From: Arthrobacter beigongshangensis
Lineage (GTDB): Bacteria > Bacillota > Bacilli > Bacillales_A > Planococcaceae
Assembly (NCBI RefSeq): GCF_016820585.1
Contig: NZ_JADHDX010000013.1
Coordinates: 1-64,000 of the forward strand
Length of the DNA stretch: 64,000 bases
Direction: 5' to 3'
How positions within the stretch are numbered: the first letter of the stretch is position 1; the number at the start of each line of letters is the position of its first letter. Under the pieces are notes generated by a model, which saw only the letters and a list, made by a program, of their open reading frames with translations, ran no database searches and was not told the origin of the DNA. Positions 43,780 through 52,687 of this stretch are shown in pieces. The translations under genes were made by a program, and so were the position numbers.

Positions 43780-44585
43780 GACTCTGCTCCAAGCTCCCGC
43801 GAGCGCGCAGTCGCTTTATCAATGCACTCCCCAATTGCTTCCTTAAACAATCTACCTTCCAACGCTTTCAATCCCGCTTCGGTCGTGCCGTTTGGACTCG
43901 TCACGTTTTTTCGCAGTTCTGCTGGTTCTGTACCGGTTTCTTTCATCATTGCCGCGGCGCCTTCGAGTGTTTGAATGATGAGGGAGCGGGCGGTGTCTTT
44001 GGAAATGCCTTTGGCTATCGCAGCTTCTTCAAGCGCTTCGGCTAAATAGTAAACATAGGCAGGGCCGCTACCAGATAAGGCAGTCACAGCATGGAGATCG
44101 TCCTCTTCGACTTCTTTCACTAGTCCAATGGCTTCCAATAGGCCAAGAACATGCTGGCGCATTGCTTCGTCAACAGCGCTATTCATAGCAATGCCCGTCG
44201 CGGACTTACCAATGGTAGCAGATGTGTTTGGCATGGAGCGCGCTACAGGTCGTGCGCCAAGTCCATTTTCAATTGTTTGGGTAGAAACGCCTGCAATGAC
44301 AGACAAGACGGCTGCTTGTGGCGCAAGAAGAGGACGAATATCTGCCATCACCTGATGGATGTCTTTCGGTTTTGTCGCAAGCACAACTAAATCCGCCGTT
44401 TTTACCGCTTCTTTATCCTGACAGACGATTGAGACCCCATATTTTTTTTGTAATGAAATAAGTCTTTCATCATCTGATTTATTCATCACGTATACATTAT
44501 GTGGCTCGATTGCTCCTTGCTTTACAATCCCAGCAATAACAGCTTCGGCCATTGAACCGGCACCTATGAAAACAATTTTTTTCAT
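43776..44585 (-). CDS. proI: Pyrroline-5-carboxylate reductase
   Basis: NADPH-dependent last step of proline synthesis; 269 residues, the usual P5CR length. The N-terminal dinucleotide motif is KIVFIGAGSMAEAVIAGI; the C-terminal half carries TALSGSGPAYVYYLAEALEEA and the family signature VTSPNGTTEAGLKAL. AAGGAGAG lies upstream of the ATG. In B. subtilis proI (yqjO) also follows yqjM in this region. The T-box leader upstream points to control by uncharged tRNA-Pro. Confidence 0.95.
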   Translation of the reverse strand: MKKIVFIGAGSMAEAVIAGIVKQGAIEPHNVYVMNKSDDERLISLQKKYGVSIVCQDKEAVKTADLVVLATKPKDIHQVMADIRPLLAPQAAVLSVIAGVSTQTIENGLGARPVARSMPNTSATIGKSATGIAMNSAVDEAMRQHVLGLLEAIGLVKEVEEDDLHAVTALSGSGPAYVYYLAEALEEAAIAKGISKDTARSLIIQTLEGAAAMMKETGTEPAELRKNVTSPNGTTEAGLKALEGRLFKEAIGECIDKATARSRELGAES

Positions 44586-44623
44586 TTCAATCTCTCCTTG
44601 TATCTATCAAATTCCGACTGAAT

Positions 44624-44889
44624 GGAAGAAAAAACATGCGTTTTCATCCTTTAATAAAAGGACGAAAACGCATGTTTCCGCGGTACCACCTAGTTTTACT
44701 AGCCAATTGCATGCCAGTACATCTCTTTCTTTCGTAACGCGAAAGGCACGGCCGGGTTTCCACGGCAGCTCGGAAGGAGGTTCAAGATAGGAGGGGGATT
44801 GTGGCTTTCAGCCGATGACCACATTTTCTGATATCCGTTTCTACCAATACTAATCTTCGTCTACGCTTATCGTTTCATGAATTAGAATG
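44624..44889 (-). ncRNA. T-box leader upstream of proI
   Basis: Minus-strand leader with an AGGTGGTACCGCG T-box core (44679-44691), followed by a terminator with arms AACATGCGTTTTCGTCC and the complementary GGATGAAAACGCATGTT, then TTTTTT (44624-44676). Near the 5' end GAAGATTAGTA has the AGTA typical of the specifier loop of stem I; on the opposite side the triplet CCT followed by A (44789-44791) would be a proline specifier. So uncharged tRNA-Pro should promote readthrough into proI, as is known for proI of B. subtilis. Specifier choice is inferred without folding software. Confidence 0.85.
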
Positions 44890-44918
44890 ATTATTGCACG
44901 TTGTCTGAACAAAGTCAA
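44890..44918 (-). promoter_or_regulatory. Promoter of the proI T-box transcript
   Basis: On the minus strand TTGACT (44913-44918), a 17-nt spacer and AATAAT (44890-44895) lie just upstream of the T-box leader. Confidence 0.75.
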
Positions 44919-44930
44919 CATTCAGTTCGA

Positions 44931-46043
44931 CTATTGGTTTGTCTGAATGAAAAACCAAATGACACTGATGATGGCGATGACGACCAGCACGGTGAATGTA
45001 ACTTTGACTGCGCTCACCGGTGATTTACCGCTTACCTTTCCAGTCTGTCCATTGACTAAAAAACGATATATCTTATCGTTAAAGCTAAAGGATGAAATCC
45101 AAATAGGTAATAAAATATGCTTGTACGTAATCCCTGTATAGTCAGTGGAAACACTTACTATTTGGACTTCATCACCATGGACTTGCCCGTGAATTCCACT
45201 CCTAATCCCCTGGTCGATCATCCCTTTTGCATCTGTCCAGCCTTCCTTTAACGGAATAGAATATCTTTCTGCTAAAAAGCCCGATAGATACGGAGTTTTA
45301 TAATCAACCAGTTCATGTAGACGAAAAGGCTCAATATTGTCAATCAGCCCACTAGCCACATTGCGTGAGGCTTTGACTAATACATCATCAAAAAACTCAC
45401 TATAACGACCGTGTTCTGTGCGCCACCTAATTTTCCGTACCTGCTCTGTCACTTGTTTCGGTTTGCCGTCTTCCATGACAGTGCGCGTCACCATGACATA
45501 GTAATACGTACCAATTCTGACGACATAGTTAGAATTGGTTTGCGAATCAAATGTCCAGTAGGGAATATAGGCACCTGATAATTTATCCAATGTATACGAT
45601 TTTTTTAACTTGTTTGGGGCAAAATATCTTTTTCGTATCCACACTTTAAATTTATCAATCGCTTCTTCCTTTGCAATTTGAAAGGGCAGTACCAATGCGG
45701 GCTTGATTCCGGCATGATGTTCGCTGATGGTGATGTGTGATGATCCGCAAAATGAACAGAAATCTGCTACCTTATCTTTATCCAATAGTGTTTCTGCACC
45801 ACAGTTATCACATCTAAACACCCGTTTTTCATCGTCCCAACTATGATTGTCTTGCTCTAATGCTTGTAAAAAGTCATGCTCAATTGTATTATGCTGTGTC
45901 ATTTCAATTTCTCGTTCGCTTCCACAAAACGGGCATTTTAGTGTCCCGCTTGTGGGATCAAATACAGCATTACCACCACAAGAAGGGCATTTAGTCACTT
46001 CTGTTTGCTCGACTATATATTCTTCATTCTCTACATCTGCCAT
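44931..46043 (-). CDS. Zinc-ribbon membrane-anchored protein, YdjG-like
   Basis: 370 residues. Two zinc ribbons lie at the N-terminus (CPSCGGN...CPFCGSE and CDNCGAE...CSFCGSS), a large soluble region follows (for example KPALVLPFQIAKEEAIDKFK and YIPYWTFDSQTNSNYVVRIG), and a single membrane helix ends the protein (VTFTVLVVIAIISVIWFFI). B. subtilis YdjG, encoded with the envelope-stress protein PspA, has the same zinc-ribbon plus membrane-anchor plan. It is directly downstream of the YdjI-like gene on the same strand. Role as a membrane partner in envelope stress is inferred from the family. Confidence 0.75.
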   Translation of the reverse strand: MADVENEEYIVEQTEVTKCPSCGGNAVFDPTSGTLKCPFCGSEREIEMTQHNTIEHDFLQALEQDNHSWDDEKRVFRCDNCGAETLLDKDKVADFCSFCGSSHITISEHHAGIKPALVLPFQIAKEEAIDKFKVWIRKRYFAPNKLKKSYTLDKLSGAYIPYWTFDSQTNSNYVVRIGTYYYVMVTRTVMEDGKPKQVTEQVRKIRWRTEHGRYSEFFDDVLVKASRNVASGLIDNIEPFRLHELVDYKTPYLSGFLAERYSIPLKEGWTDAKGMIDQGIRSGIHGQVHGDEVQIVSVSTDYTGITYKHILLPIWISSFSFNDKIYRFLVNGQTGKVSGKSPVSAVKVTFTVLVVIAIISVIWFFIQTNQ

Positions 46044-46067
46044 GAAGACACCCCATTTACTTCCATA

Positions 46068-47201
46068 TTACAAATTGTCTCCGCAGTCGACGCAAAACTT
46101 TGCTGTCGGCGGATTTTTCTTCCCACACTTCGCACAGGCTTTTTCTGTAATTTGCTGCACACCGCATTCTCCACAAAACTTGGCATCTGCATTGATAGGG
46201 GCTTGACAGCTAATACATGGCACTTTTTCTGTTTGAATCGTTTTTCCACATTCTCCACAAAATTTAGCTGTTGAAAGAATTTGTGCCTGACAATGCGGAC
46301 AGCTTATTTTAGCTGGCTGTGCTGCCGCTGGTTGTTGCGGAGCTGCTGAAAAAGCATTGGCCATTACGCCGCCGAGTGCAGCCCCTGCACCAAGTCCAGC
46401 ACCTGCGCCCGCTAATCCGCCGCCTTCATTGCGTGCCGCTTCACGAATCGCTTCGGCCGCTTGGTATTGCTGATACTGATTCATATCGCCGAGCACACCC
46501 ATCGTTGTGCGCTTATCCATCGCTTTCTCGACTTCTTCAGGTAACGATAAGTTTTCGATGTAGAGGGAAGTGATGTCAAAGCCGAATGCGCTGAAACGTT
46601 GTTTCATCTTCGCTTGGCCTTGCGTGCTCAATTCATCATAATGCATCGCCAAATCCAAAGCCGGAATTTTTGACTCGGCAAACAGATCCGTTAATCCAGA
46701 CAAAATCATCTTTTTCAGTTGCTCTTCGATGGCGCTTGTTTCGTAGGAAGCACTCGTTCCAAACAGTTCCTTGAGGAATACAGTTGGCTCAGACACCCGG
46801 TAGGAATAAATCCCGTAGCCACGTAAACGAATCATGCCAAATTCAGCATCCCGCATCATAATTGGGTTAGAAGTGCCCCATTTTTGATTGACAAATTGCT
46901 TTGTATTGACAAAATAGACTTCGGCTTTAAAAGGAGATTCAAAGCCGTGTTTCCATGACTTCAACTTTGTTAAAATCGGCATATTTTGCGTGTATAATTG
47001 ATGGCGCCCAGGCCCGAAAACATCGGCAATCTCGCCTTCATTGACAAAAATGGCAACTTGAGATTCGCGGACAGTTAACTCTGCACCCATTTTGATTTCA
47101 TTGTTTTCAACAGGGAAGCGATAGACTAACGTATTTGTACTGCTATCCGTCCATTCAATGACTTCGATAAATTGACTTTTGAAAAATCCGAACAAGCCCA
47201 T
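46068..47201 (-). CDS. SPFH-domain/virion core-type protein with zinc ribbons, YdjI-like
   Basis: 377 residues. The first 230 residues form an SPFH-like domain of the YdjI kind (MGLFGFFKSQFIEVIEWTD, VFGPGRHQLYTQNMP, LIRLRGYGIYSYRV, LYIENLSLPEEVEKAMDKR). A Gly/Ala/Gln linker follows (GGGLAGAGAGLGAGAALGG). The end holds three zinc ribbons (CPHCQAQ...CGECGK; CISCQAP...CGECG; CAKCGKK...CVDCG). AAAGGAGAGTGTCT precedes the ATG. It is the first gene of the pair with the YdjG-like protein; pspA and ydjH are absent here. Confidence 0.8.
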   Translation of the reverse strand: MGLFGFFKSQFIEVIEWTDSSTNTLVYRFPVENNEIKMGAELTVRESQVAIFVNEGEIADVFGPGRHQLYTQNMPILTKLKSWKHGFESPFKAEVYFVNTKQFVNQKWGTSNPIMMRDAEFGMIRLRGYGIYSYRVSEPTVFLKELFGTSASYETSAIEEQLKKMILSGLTDLFAESKIPALDLAMHYDELSTQGQAKMKQRFSAFGFDITSLYIENLSLPEEVEKAMDKRTTMGVLGDMNQYQQYQAAEAIREAARNEGGGLAGAGAGLGAGAALGGVMANAFSAAPQQPAAAQPAKISCPHCQAQILSTAKFCGECGKTIQTEKVPCISCQAPINADAKFCGECGVQQITEKACAKCGKKNPPTAKFCVDCGDNL

Positions 47202-47240
47202 GTAGACACTCTCCTTTAAGTAAGATAATCATTCTAAGAA

Positions 47241-47289
47241 CTTAATTTAAATCAGTAGGGAATTTCGTTTCCTACTGATTTAAATTAAG
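47241..47289. repeat. Long perfect hairpin beside the dispersed element
   Basis: CTTAATTTAAATCAGTAGG (47241-47259) and CCTACTGATTTAAATTAAG (47271-47289) are exact reverse complements, giving a 19-bp stem with an 11-nt loop. It lies between the divergent SPFH and yqjP genes and directly abuts the repeat box. Confidence 0.85.
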
Positions 47290-47375
47290 CCTCCGGCGGA
47301 TGTCACAAATTTTGAAAGGAGTTAATTGCGCAAGCGCAATTCAAAATTTGGACGCAAATACGCCAAGGCGTATTT
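47290..47375. repeat. Dispersed intergenic element, copy A (full)
   Basis: Box CCTCCGGCGGATGTCAC at 47290-47306. Arms CAAATTTTGAA (47306-47316) and TTCAAAATTTG (47340-47350) enclose a small hairpin AATTGCG-CAAG-CGCAATT. A second hairpin AAATACGCC-AA-GGCGTATTT follows at 47356-47375. The same box followed by hairpins recurs at 62292 and 63622. Confidence 0.8.
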
Positions 47376-47481
47376 AATTTTTATTATAGCATATTTTGAA
47401 AAATCAAAAGGTGACGTCCCTCTCTAAAAAAGGTACAATGGACTGAATACTCATTCATTTATACAAAGGGGACTTTTATTG

Positions 47482-48426
47482 ATGATACATAAAATTATCA
47501 TTCCAACACCATTCGCTGTTGGCGATGTCAATTCATTTCTGATGAAAGGAGATACACTGTCACTCGTCGATGCAGGACCGAAAACACCCGAAGCCTACGC
47601 GGCGCTCGAGCATGGCATTAAGGAAGCGGGATATGCATTCAACGATATTGAACAAGTCATTTTGACACATCACCATCCCGATCATGCTGGCTGGATTGAT
47701 GCATTTGATCGGGCAAATGTGTTGGGGCATACCTATAACGATCTTTGGCTGAAGCGAGATGATGATTTTTTCAAGTACCATGATGCATTTTATTTGGAGC
47801 GTCTTTTGGAGGAAGGGGTTCCTGAGGAATATCTCTTTTGGGTCAAGCGCATGAAACGTTCCGCCGCGTTAATGGGGGAGAGACCGCTCGATCATCTACT
47901 TGCCGAGGGAGATGCACTGCCTGGACATGAAGGTTGGACGGTCATGGAAACACCAGGACATGCGCAAAGTCATCTCGTTTTTTTGCATGAACAAAGGGGT
48001 GAAATGATTGGTGGGGATCTTGTGCTTGAAAAAGTTTCTTCTAATCCACTCATTGAGCCGCCACTTGATCCGAAGATGGGACGTCCGCGTTCGCTATTAC
48101 AATATAACGCGTCATTGAAACGGCTGCTGACATTGCCTATTGATATCATTTACAGTGGACATGGCAATGACGTGCGCAATATTCATCCGCTGATTGAAGG
48201 TCGCCTGGTGAAGCAGCGTGAACGAGCGATGAAGGTGCTGGCTATGATGGACGGTGGACCGCGCACTATTTTTGAACTCACAAAAGAGTTATTCCCGGCT
48301 GTTTATGAAAAAGAATTAGGGCTGACATTGTCCGAAACAATTGGTCAAACAGATTATCTTGTCGATGAAGGGCTTGTTGTTGAAACACGTGATGAAAGCG
48401 GCGTCTATTACTATGAACAAGCGTAA
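47482..48426 (+). CDS. yqjP: Metallo-beta-lactamase fold hydrolase (YqjP-like)
   Basis: 314 residues. The zinc motif THHHPDHAGWID is near residue 60, with later metal ligands in METPGHAQSHLVFL, MIGGDLVLEKV and IYSGHGND. A C-terminal winged-helix-like extension follows. ATG at 47482 has AAAGGGG upstream; TTG at 47479 is the alternative. In B. subtilis yqjP follows proI and precedes yqjQ, as here. It overlaps the next gene by 14 nt. Substrate unknown. Confidence 0.85.
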   Translation: MIHKIIIPTPFAVGDVNSFLMKGDTLSLVDAGPKTPEAYAALEHGIKEAGYAFNDIEQVILTHHHPDHAGWIDAFDRANVLGHTYNDLWLKRDDDFFKYHDAFYLERLLEEGVPEEYLFWVKRMKRSAALMGERPLDHLLAEGDALPGHEGWTVMETPGHAQSHLVFLHEQRGEMIGGDLVLEKVSSNPLIEPPLDPKMGRPRSLLQYNASLKRLLTLPIDIIYSGHGNDVRNIHPLIEGRLVKQRERAMKVLAMMDGGPRTIFELTKELFPAVYEKELGLTLSETIGQTDYLVDEGLVVETRDESGVYYYEQA

Positions 48427-49165
48427 ATCAGTTGTTGTGACAGGCGCGACGAGCGGTGTTGGCTATGCGGTGACAAAAAGGCTGTTGCTGGAAGGTCATA
48501 CTGTTTGGGCGACAGGTAGAGCACCAGATAAGCTATGGGAATTGCAAAATGCAGGTGCACAAACGGTACCTGCGGATTTATCCGACAAAGAGGAAGTTGA
48601 ACGGTTGTTGGCGCACATTGGTACGCCGGATATTGTTATTTTTTCTGCTGGTGTAGGAGCGTTCGATTATGCCTATGAAACGTCGGATGAAGCGATTGAG
48701 AGCATGATGGCAGTCAATGTTGTTGCGCCTATGCAGTTGAGCAAGCGTTTGTTGCCAGGGATGATGGAACGTCGGCAAGGGCACCTCATCTTTCTTGGTT
48801 CCCAGGCGGGTAAAGTGGCAACACCCAAGGCTTCAATCTACGCAGCATCTAAGCATGCGATTATAGGTTACACCAATGCTTTGCGAATGGAAGTAGCGCC
48901 ATTCGGTATCCATGTTACTACAATCAATCCAGGACCCATTGATACGCCTTTTCTAGATTTAGCAGATGATACAGGTGACTACCGTACATCGCTTGGTCGG
49001 CATTTATTAGCAGTGGAAGATGTCGTAGATGCAGTGATGAAAACGGTGGGACATCCGGTGAGAGATGTGAATTTGCCTTGGTATATGGGCGTCACTAGTA
49101 AATTGCATGCTGTCGCGCCAGCACTTGTGGAACGGCTGGGGCGTAAGTATTTTATGAAAAAATGA
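48413..49165 (+). CDS. yqjQ: Short-chain dehydrogenase (YqjQ-like)
   Basis: 250-residue classical SDR. The cofactor loop is VVVTGATSGVGYAVTKR, followed by VIFSAGVGAFDYA, LIFLGSQAGKVATPKAS and the active-site IYAASKHAIIGY (YxxxK). ATG at 48413 lies inside the end of yqjP and gives translational coupling. B. subtilis yqjQ has the same position and length. Substrate unknown. Confidence 0.85.
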   Translation: MNKRKSVVVTGATSGVGYAVTKRLLLEGHTVWATGRAPDKLWELQNAGAQTVPADLSDKEEVERLLAHIGTPDIVIFSAGVGAFDYAYETSDEAIESMMAVNVVAPMQLSKRLLPGMMERRQGHLIFLGSQAGKVATPKASIYAASKHAIIGYTNALRMEVAPFGIHVTTINPGPIDTPFLDLADDTGDYRTSLGRHLLAVEDVVDAVMKTVGHPVRDVNLPWYMGVTSKLHAVAPALVERLGRKYFMKK

Positions 49166-49177
49166 TACGGCATAGTA

Positions 49178-49207
49178 AAAAAGCTCAGATTTAAACCTGA
49201 GCTTTTT
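49178..49207 (+). terminator. Terminator after yqjQ
   Basis: AAAAAGCTCAG (49178-49188) and CTGAGCTTTTT (49197-49207) form a perfect 11-bp stem; the A/T runs allow use from both strands. Confidence 0.85.
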
Positions 49208-49253
49208 GAATGTACCTACTATAGTTAGAAGCATCATATAAAATAATTTACGC

Positions 49254-49877
49254 TTAGTTATCCTTTTCCAACTTACTTTCCATCAATTTTGCCATTTGTT
49301 GAGAATTCGAATCTTTTTCTTCATAGAGTTTATCAATGATGTTTTGATAGTCCTTTTCATTGCGATTTTGACTTAGTTTATTGGCAGCTTGAATTTCTTG
49401 TACTTTAATCTTGAATCCAACAATACCTTTTAGTTCTTTTTCTAACAACTGAGGAGAAATTTTATCCCATAAAACTGGATTTTCACGGTTACCTTCATAT
49501 TTTCGCAGTAACTTTGTCAGATCCTGCTTTAGACCTTCCTCGTCCAAAATGTCGACTTTACCATACATATGTACAGCTTGGTAATTCCATGTCGGAACAT
49601 TTTCTTTTTCATACCAGGAAGAAGAGATATAAGAATGCGCTCCCTGGAACATCACTAATACTTCTTCACTGGTTTCGAATGTTTTCCATTGAGGGTTTCC
49701 ATAAGCCATATGCCCCGTTATATAATAAGTATCTTCTTCTTTACTGAACTGCAATGGCAAATGAGTAGCAATTGGTTTCCCTCGTTTTGTTGTGACAATC
49801 GTACCAAAAGAATTTTGTTGGACAAAATCCCAAATTTCATCAACATTTGTGACCTTAAAATATTTTGGAATATACAT
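49254..49877 (-). CDS. paiB: PaiB-family FMN-binding regulator
   Basis: 207 residues, the standard PaiB length. It begins MYIPKYFKVTNVDEIWDFVQ and has the FMN-binding split-barrel features GTIVTTKRGKPIATHLPLQ, YYITGHMAYGNPQWK and the NVPTWNYQAVHMYGKV segment. In B. subtilis paiB with paiA affects sporulation and degradative enzymes. Here it lies 21 nt downstream of a PaiA-like acetyltransferase in the same order as paiA-paiB. AAAGGTAGG precedes the ATG. Confidence 0.85.
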   Translation of the reverse strand: MYIPKYFKVTNVDEIWDFVQQNSFGTIVTTKRGKPIATHLPLQFSKEEDTYYITGHMAYGNPQWKTFETSEEVLVMFQGAHSYISSSWYEKENVPTWNYQAVHMYGKVDILDEEGLKQDLTKLLRKYEGNRENPVLWDKISPQLLEKELKGIVGFKIKVQEIQAANKLSQNRNEKDYQNIIDKLYEEKDSNSQQMAKLMESKLEKDN

Positions 49878-49898
49878 AATAACCTACCTTTCAAAAAG

Positions 49899-50417
<519 letters not shown>

Positions 50418-50442
50418 TTACATATATCGCTCCTTTATGTAA

Positions 50443-50895
50443 TCAATAAGTCCTCTTGTTTCCCTTTTTAACAAATTCCCAATCTTTTTCTACATTTTTT
50501 CTTGCCCTTTGAAGAAGATTGAAAATGGTTTCTGCATCTTTTTCAGAAAATCCCTTTAATGCAATGTTGTTGGAGTAATCATTTTCTTTTTTTATAAGTG
50601 GGTAAACATTTTTCCCTTTCTCTGTTGGAAAGAGTTTCTTGATTTTTTTATTATGTTCATCGTCTTTCTTTTCAATAAAGCCATTAATTTCAAGTTTTTT
50701 TATAGCACGAGATGCTGTTGTTCGATCTACTTTTATCATTTCAGCTAACTTTTCTTGAATGATTCCTGGGTTTTCAAATATTCGTACAAGGTATAAATAC
50801 TGACCTTTTGTCAGGTCATATTCTTTAAATTCTATATTACTTATCGAATCTAATGCCCTTGCTATCATTCCAATTTCACGAAGAATTCCCTTCAT
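50443..50895 (-). CDS. MarR-family transcriptional regulator
   Basis: 150-residue winged-helix regulator: LTKGQYLYLVRIFENPGIIQ, the recognition helix VDRTTASRAIKKLEINGFIE, and the wing KKDDEHNKKIKKLFPTEKGK. It heads the marR-paiA-paiB operon. Two TTGC-N4-GCAA palindromes lie upstream and are the likely operators, implying autoregulation. AAGGAGGAAATT precedes the ATG. Ligand unknown. Confidence 0.88.
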   Translation of the reverse strand: MKGILREIGMIARALDSISNIEFKEYDLTKGQYLYLVRIFENPGIIQEKLAEMIKVDRTTASRAIKKLEINGFIEKKDDEHNKKIKKLFPTEKGKNVYPLIKKENDYSNNIALKGFSEKDAETIFNLLQRARKNVEKDWEFVKKGNKRTY

Positions 50896-50922
50896 AATTT
50901 CCTCCTTAGTACATATTTTTTA

Positions 50923-50990
50923 TTGCGAATGCAATAAAAATGGCATACATTAAATATATTTTATTTTTGTTGCATTTGCAACAAAAATAA
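50923..50990. promoter_or_regulatory. Two TTGC-N4-GCAA operator palindromes upstream of the MarR gene
   Basis: TTGCGAATGCAA lies at 50923-50934 and TTGCATTTGCAA at 50970-50981. The second sits in a perfect 30-bp palindrome with 14-bp arms (50961-50990). A minus-strand promoter candidate (TTGCAA, 17 nt, TAATGT) overlaps the second site. This is the arrangement expected for a self-repressing MarR regulator; binding is inferred. Confidence 0.75.
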
Positions 50991-51092
50991 ATTACGAAAA
51001 GGACGAGTAAAGTGCAATGTTTTCAAATGATCTTTAATCGGTATTATTACTCTTTCTGTTTCCTCTACAAGACATTTGGTTAATTTACCCGA

Positions 51093-51139
51093 TTGAATAT
51101 GAACGTATGTTCTGTATATAATTAGTGGAACAATCGTTC
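51093..51139 (+). promoter_or_regulatory. SOS promoter of polY2 with two LexA boxes
   Basis: TTGAAT (51093-51098), an 18-nt spacer and TATAAT (51117-51122). One GAAC-N4-GTTC box lies in the spacer (GAACGTATGTTC, 51101-51112) and another just downstream (GAACAATCGTTC, 51128-51139). Both match the Bacillus LexA consensus core exactly. Confidence 0.85.
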
Positions 51140-51158
51140 TTAGTTGGAGGAGTGAAAT

Positions 51159-52412
51159 ATGTATAAACATTTACCAGATCGAAAAATCGTCTGTCTCGAC
51201 ATGCGTAGCTTTTATGCGAGTTGCGCTGCGGTGATTGAAGGGCTCGATGTCACGAAGACGTCCATTGCCGTTATTGGCAACAAAGAACGGAAAGGTGGCA
51301 TTGTCCTAGCGGCGTCTCCGTTGCTCAAGAAGAAATTTGGGGTGGAGTCTTGTATGCGTCTGTTTGAAATCCCAGATGATCCCTCGATTCACCTTATCGA
51401 GCCCCAGATGGCGTTGTATATAGAGATATCAATGGAAATCACCCGATTGCTAAATAATTATGTGCCAAAAGAAGCCATTCATGTGTACAGTATCGACGAA
51501 AGTTTTATTGACTTAGGTGGGACGGAGCGATTATGGGGACCTGTGGAAGAGACGGTTCAACGTATACAAGACGATCTTGAAAACCAATTTCAATTGCGAT
51601 CAGCCTGTGGAATTGGCCCGAATATGCTGATGGCAAAACTTGCTCTCGACATCGAAGCGAAAAAGACGGGTATCGCGCGGTGGACGTATGAGGATGTTCC
51701 GACAAAGTTATGGCCTGTTGCGCCGTTGAGTCGCATGTGGGGGATAGGTAGTCGATTGGAAAAAACATTGAATGATATGGGATTATATTCTGTCGGCGAT
51801 CTTGCTCACGAGCCCCTTGAAGTGCTTGAAAAGAAGTTCGGCCTAATGGGCAATCAATTGTATCACCATGCGCACGGAATCGACTTGTCCGATTTGGGTG
51901 CCCCACTTGTTGAAGGGCAAAAGAGCTATGGGAAAGGGCAAGTGTTGTATCGGGATTATAATAAACGAGAAGATGTGCTCACGGTTATGCTTGAAATGTG
52001 TGAAGATGTCGCGAGGCGGGCAAGGGAAGCAAGAAAGGTAGGGCGTACGGTCCATTTGTCTATCGGCTATTCGAAACGGTCGCTGTCTGGCGGTTTTAGC
52101 CGTTCACGTTCGATGGGTGAGGCGACCAATGACACGATGAAAATCTATCAACTCTGTATAACACTATTCGATAAGTTCCATGACGGCAGTTCGGTACGAC
52201 GTTTATCGATTAGCCTAACAAATTTGGAAGAGGAGCATTCTGTGCAGCTTAACCTGTTCGATAATCAATCAGAACGAACTCGGCAACTAGGTGCAACCAT
52301 CGATGCACTCAGGAGTAAATACGGATCAAATGCTATTCTCCGTGCGGTGTCTTATACAGAGGCGGGGACAGCCATTGAGCGAGATAAGCTGATTGGGGGG
52401 CATAAGAAATAG
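51159..52412 (+). CDS. polY2: Y-family DNA polymerase PolY2 (YqjW/UvrX type)
   Basis: 417-residue translesion polymerase of the UmuC-like branch. Catalytic acids are in KIVCLDMRSFYASCAAV and VYSIDESFIDLGG; the helix-hairpin-helix region is WGIGSRLEKTLNDMGLYSVG. In B. subtilis yqjW is SOS-induced and needed for UV mutagenesis. The ATG has GGAGGAGTGAAAT upstream. Two LexA boxes sit on its promoter. The usual downstream partner yolD/yqjX is 1.4 kb further on, separated by unrelated genes. A terminator follows. Confidence 0.92.
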   Translation: MYKHLPDRKIVCLDMRSFYASCAAVIEGLDVTKTSIAVIGNKERKGGIVLAASPLLKKKFGVESCMRLFEIPDDPSIHLIEPQMALYIEISMEITRLLNNYVPKEAIHVYSIDESFIDLGGTERLWGPVEETVQRIQDDLENQFQLRSACGIGPNMLMAKLALDIEAKKTGIARWTYEDVPTKLWPVAPLSRMWGIGSRLEKTLNDMGLYSVGDLAHEPLEVLEKKFGLMGNQLYHHAHGIDLSDLGAPLVEGQKSYGKGQVLYRDYNKREDVLTVMLEMCEDVARRAREARKVGRTVHLSIGYSKRSLSGGFSRSRSMGEATNDTMKIYQLCITLFDKFHDGSSVRRLSISLTNLEEEHSVQLNLFDNQSERTRQLGATIDALRSKYGSNAILRAVSYTEAGTAIERDKLIGGHKK

Positions 52413-52466
52413 TTGGAAAAACTTATTAATTCTAACCAAGTGTAAGGCATTTTTTCGCACAGTTTA

Positions 52467-52505
52467 ACAAAGCATCCCTCGTTTTTGAGAGATGCTTTGT
52501 TTTTC
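52467..52505 (+). terminator. Terminator after polY2
   Basis: ACAAAGCATCCCTC (52467-52480) pairs with GAGAGATGCTTTGT (52487-52500) with one mismatch, followed by TTTTC. Confidence 0.85.
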
Positions 52506-52586
52506 TTATTCGTACTATTTCAGTTTTATTTCACATAAACAATTGGCAATCTTTATGAAGAAAATTATATGTAAACAGGCGAAAGA

Positions 52587-52606
52587 GAACATATGTGTGG
52601 TATACT
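52587..52606 (+). promoter_or_regulatory. Extended -10 promoter of the toxin gene with a LexA-like half site
   Basis: TGG-TATACT (TATACT at 52601-52606) has an extended -10 but no clear -35. Directly upstream GAACATATGTGT (52587-52598) matches the Bacillus SOS box GAACATATGTTC at 10 of 12 positions. Damage control of the toxin is possible but unproven. Confidence 0.4.
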
Positions 52607-52687
52607 ATAAGAGTAATTAAATAGGGAATCGAGGGTAGTCGGCACTCCTGTTATGGTCTATTCACCTGACGGAAGGGGGTGTTGTAT

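Noticed and set aside
43619-43846. Heptad-repeat frames on both strands over the 21-bp array
   Set aside because: A 21-bp period keeps frames open by chance; there is no supported start, and the frames run into the end of proI.
50961-51170. Minus-strand frame across the polY2 promoter
   Set aside because: It covers the operator palindrome and LexA boxes and has no ribosome site.
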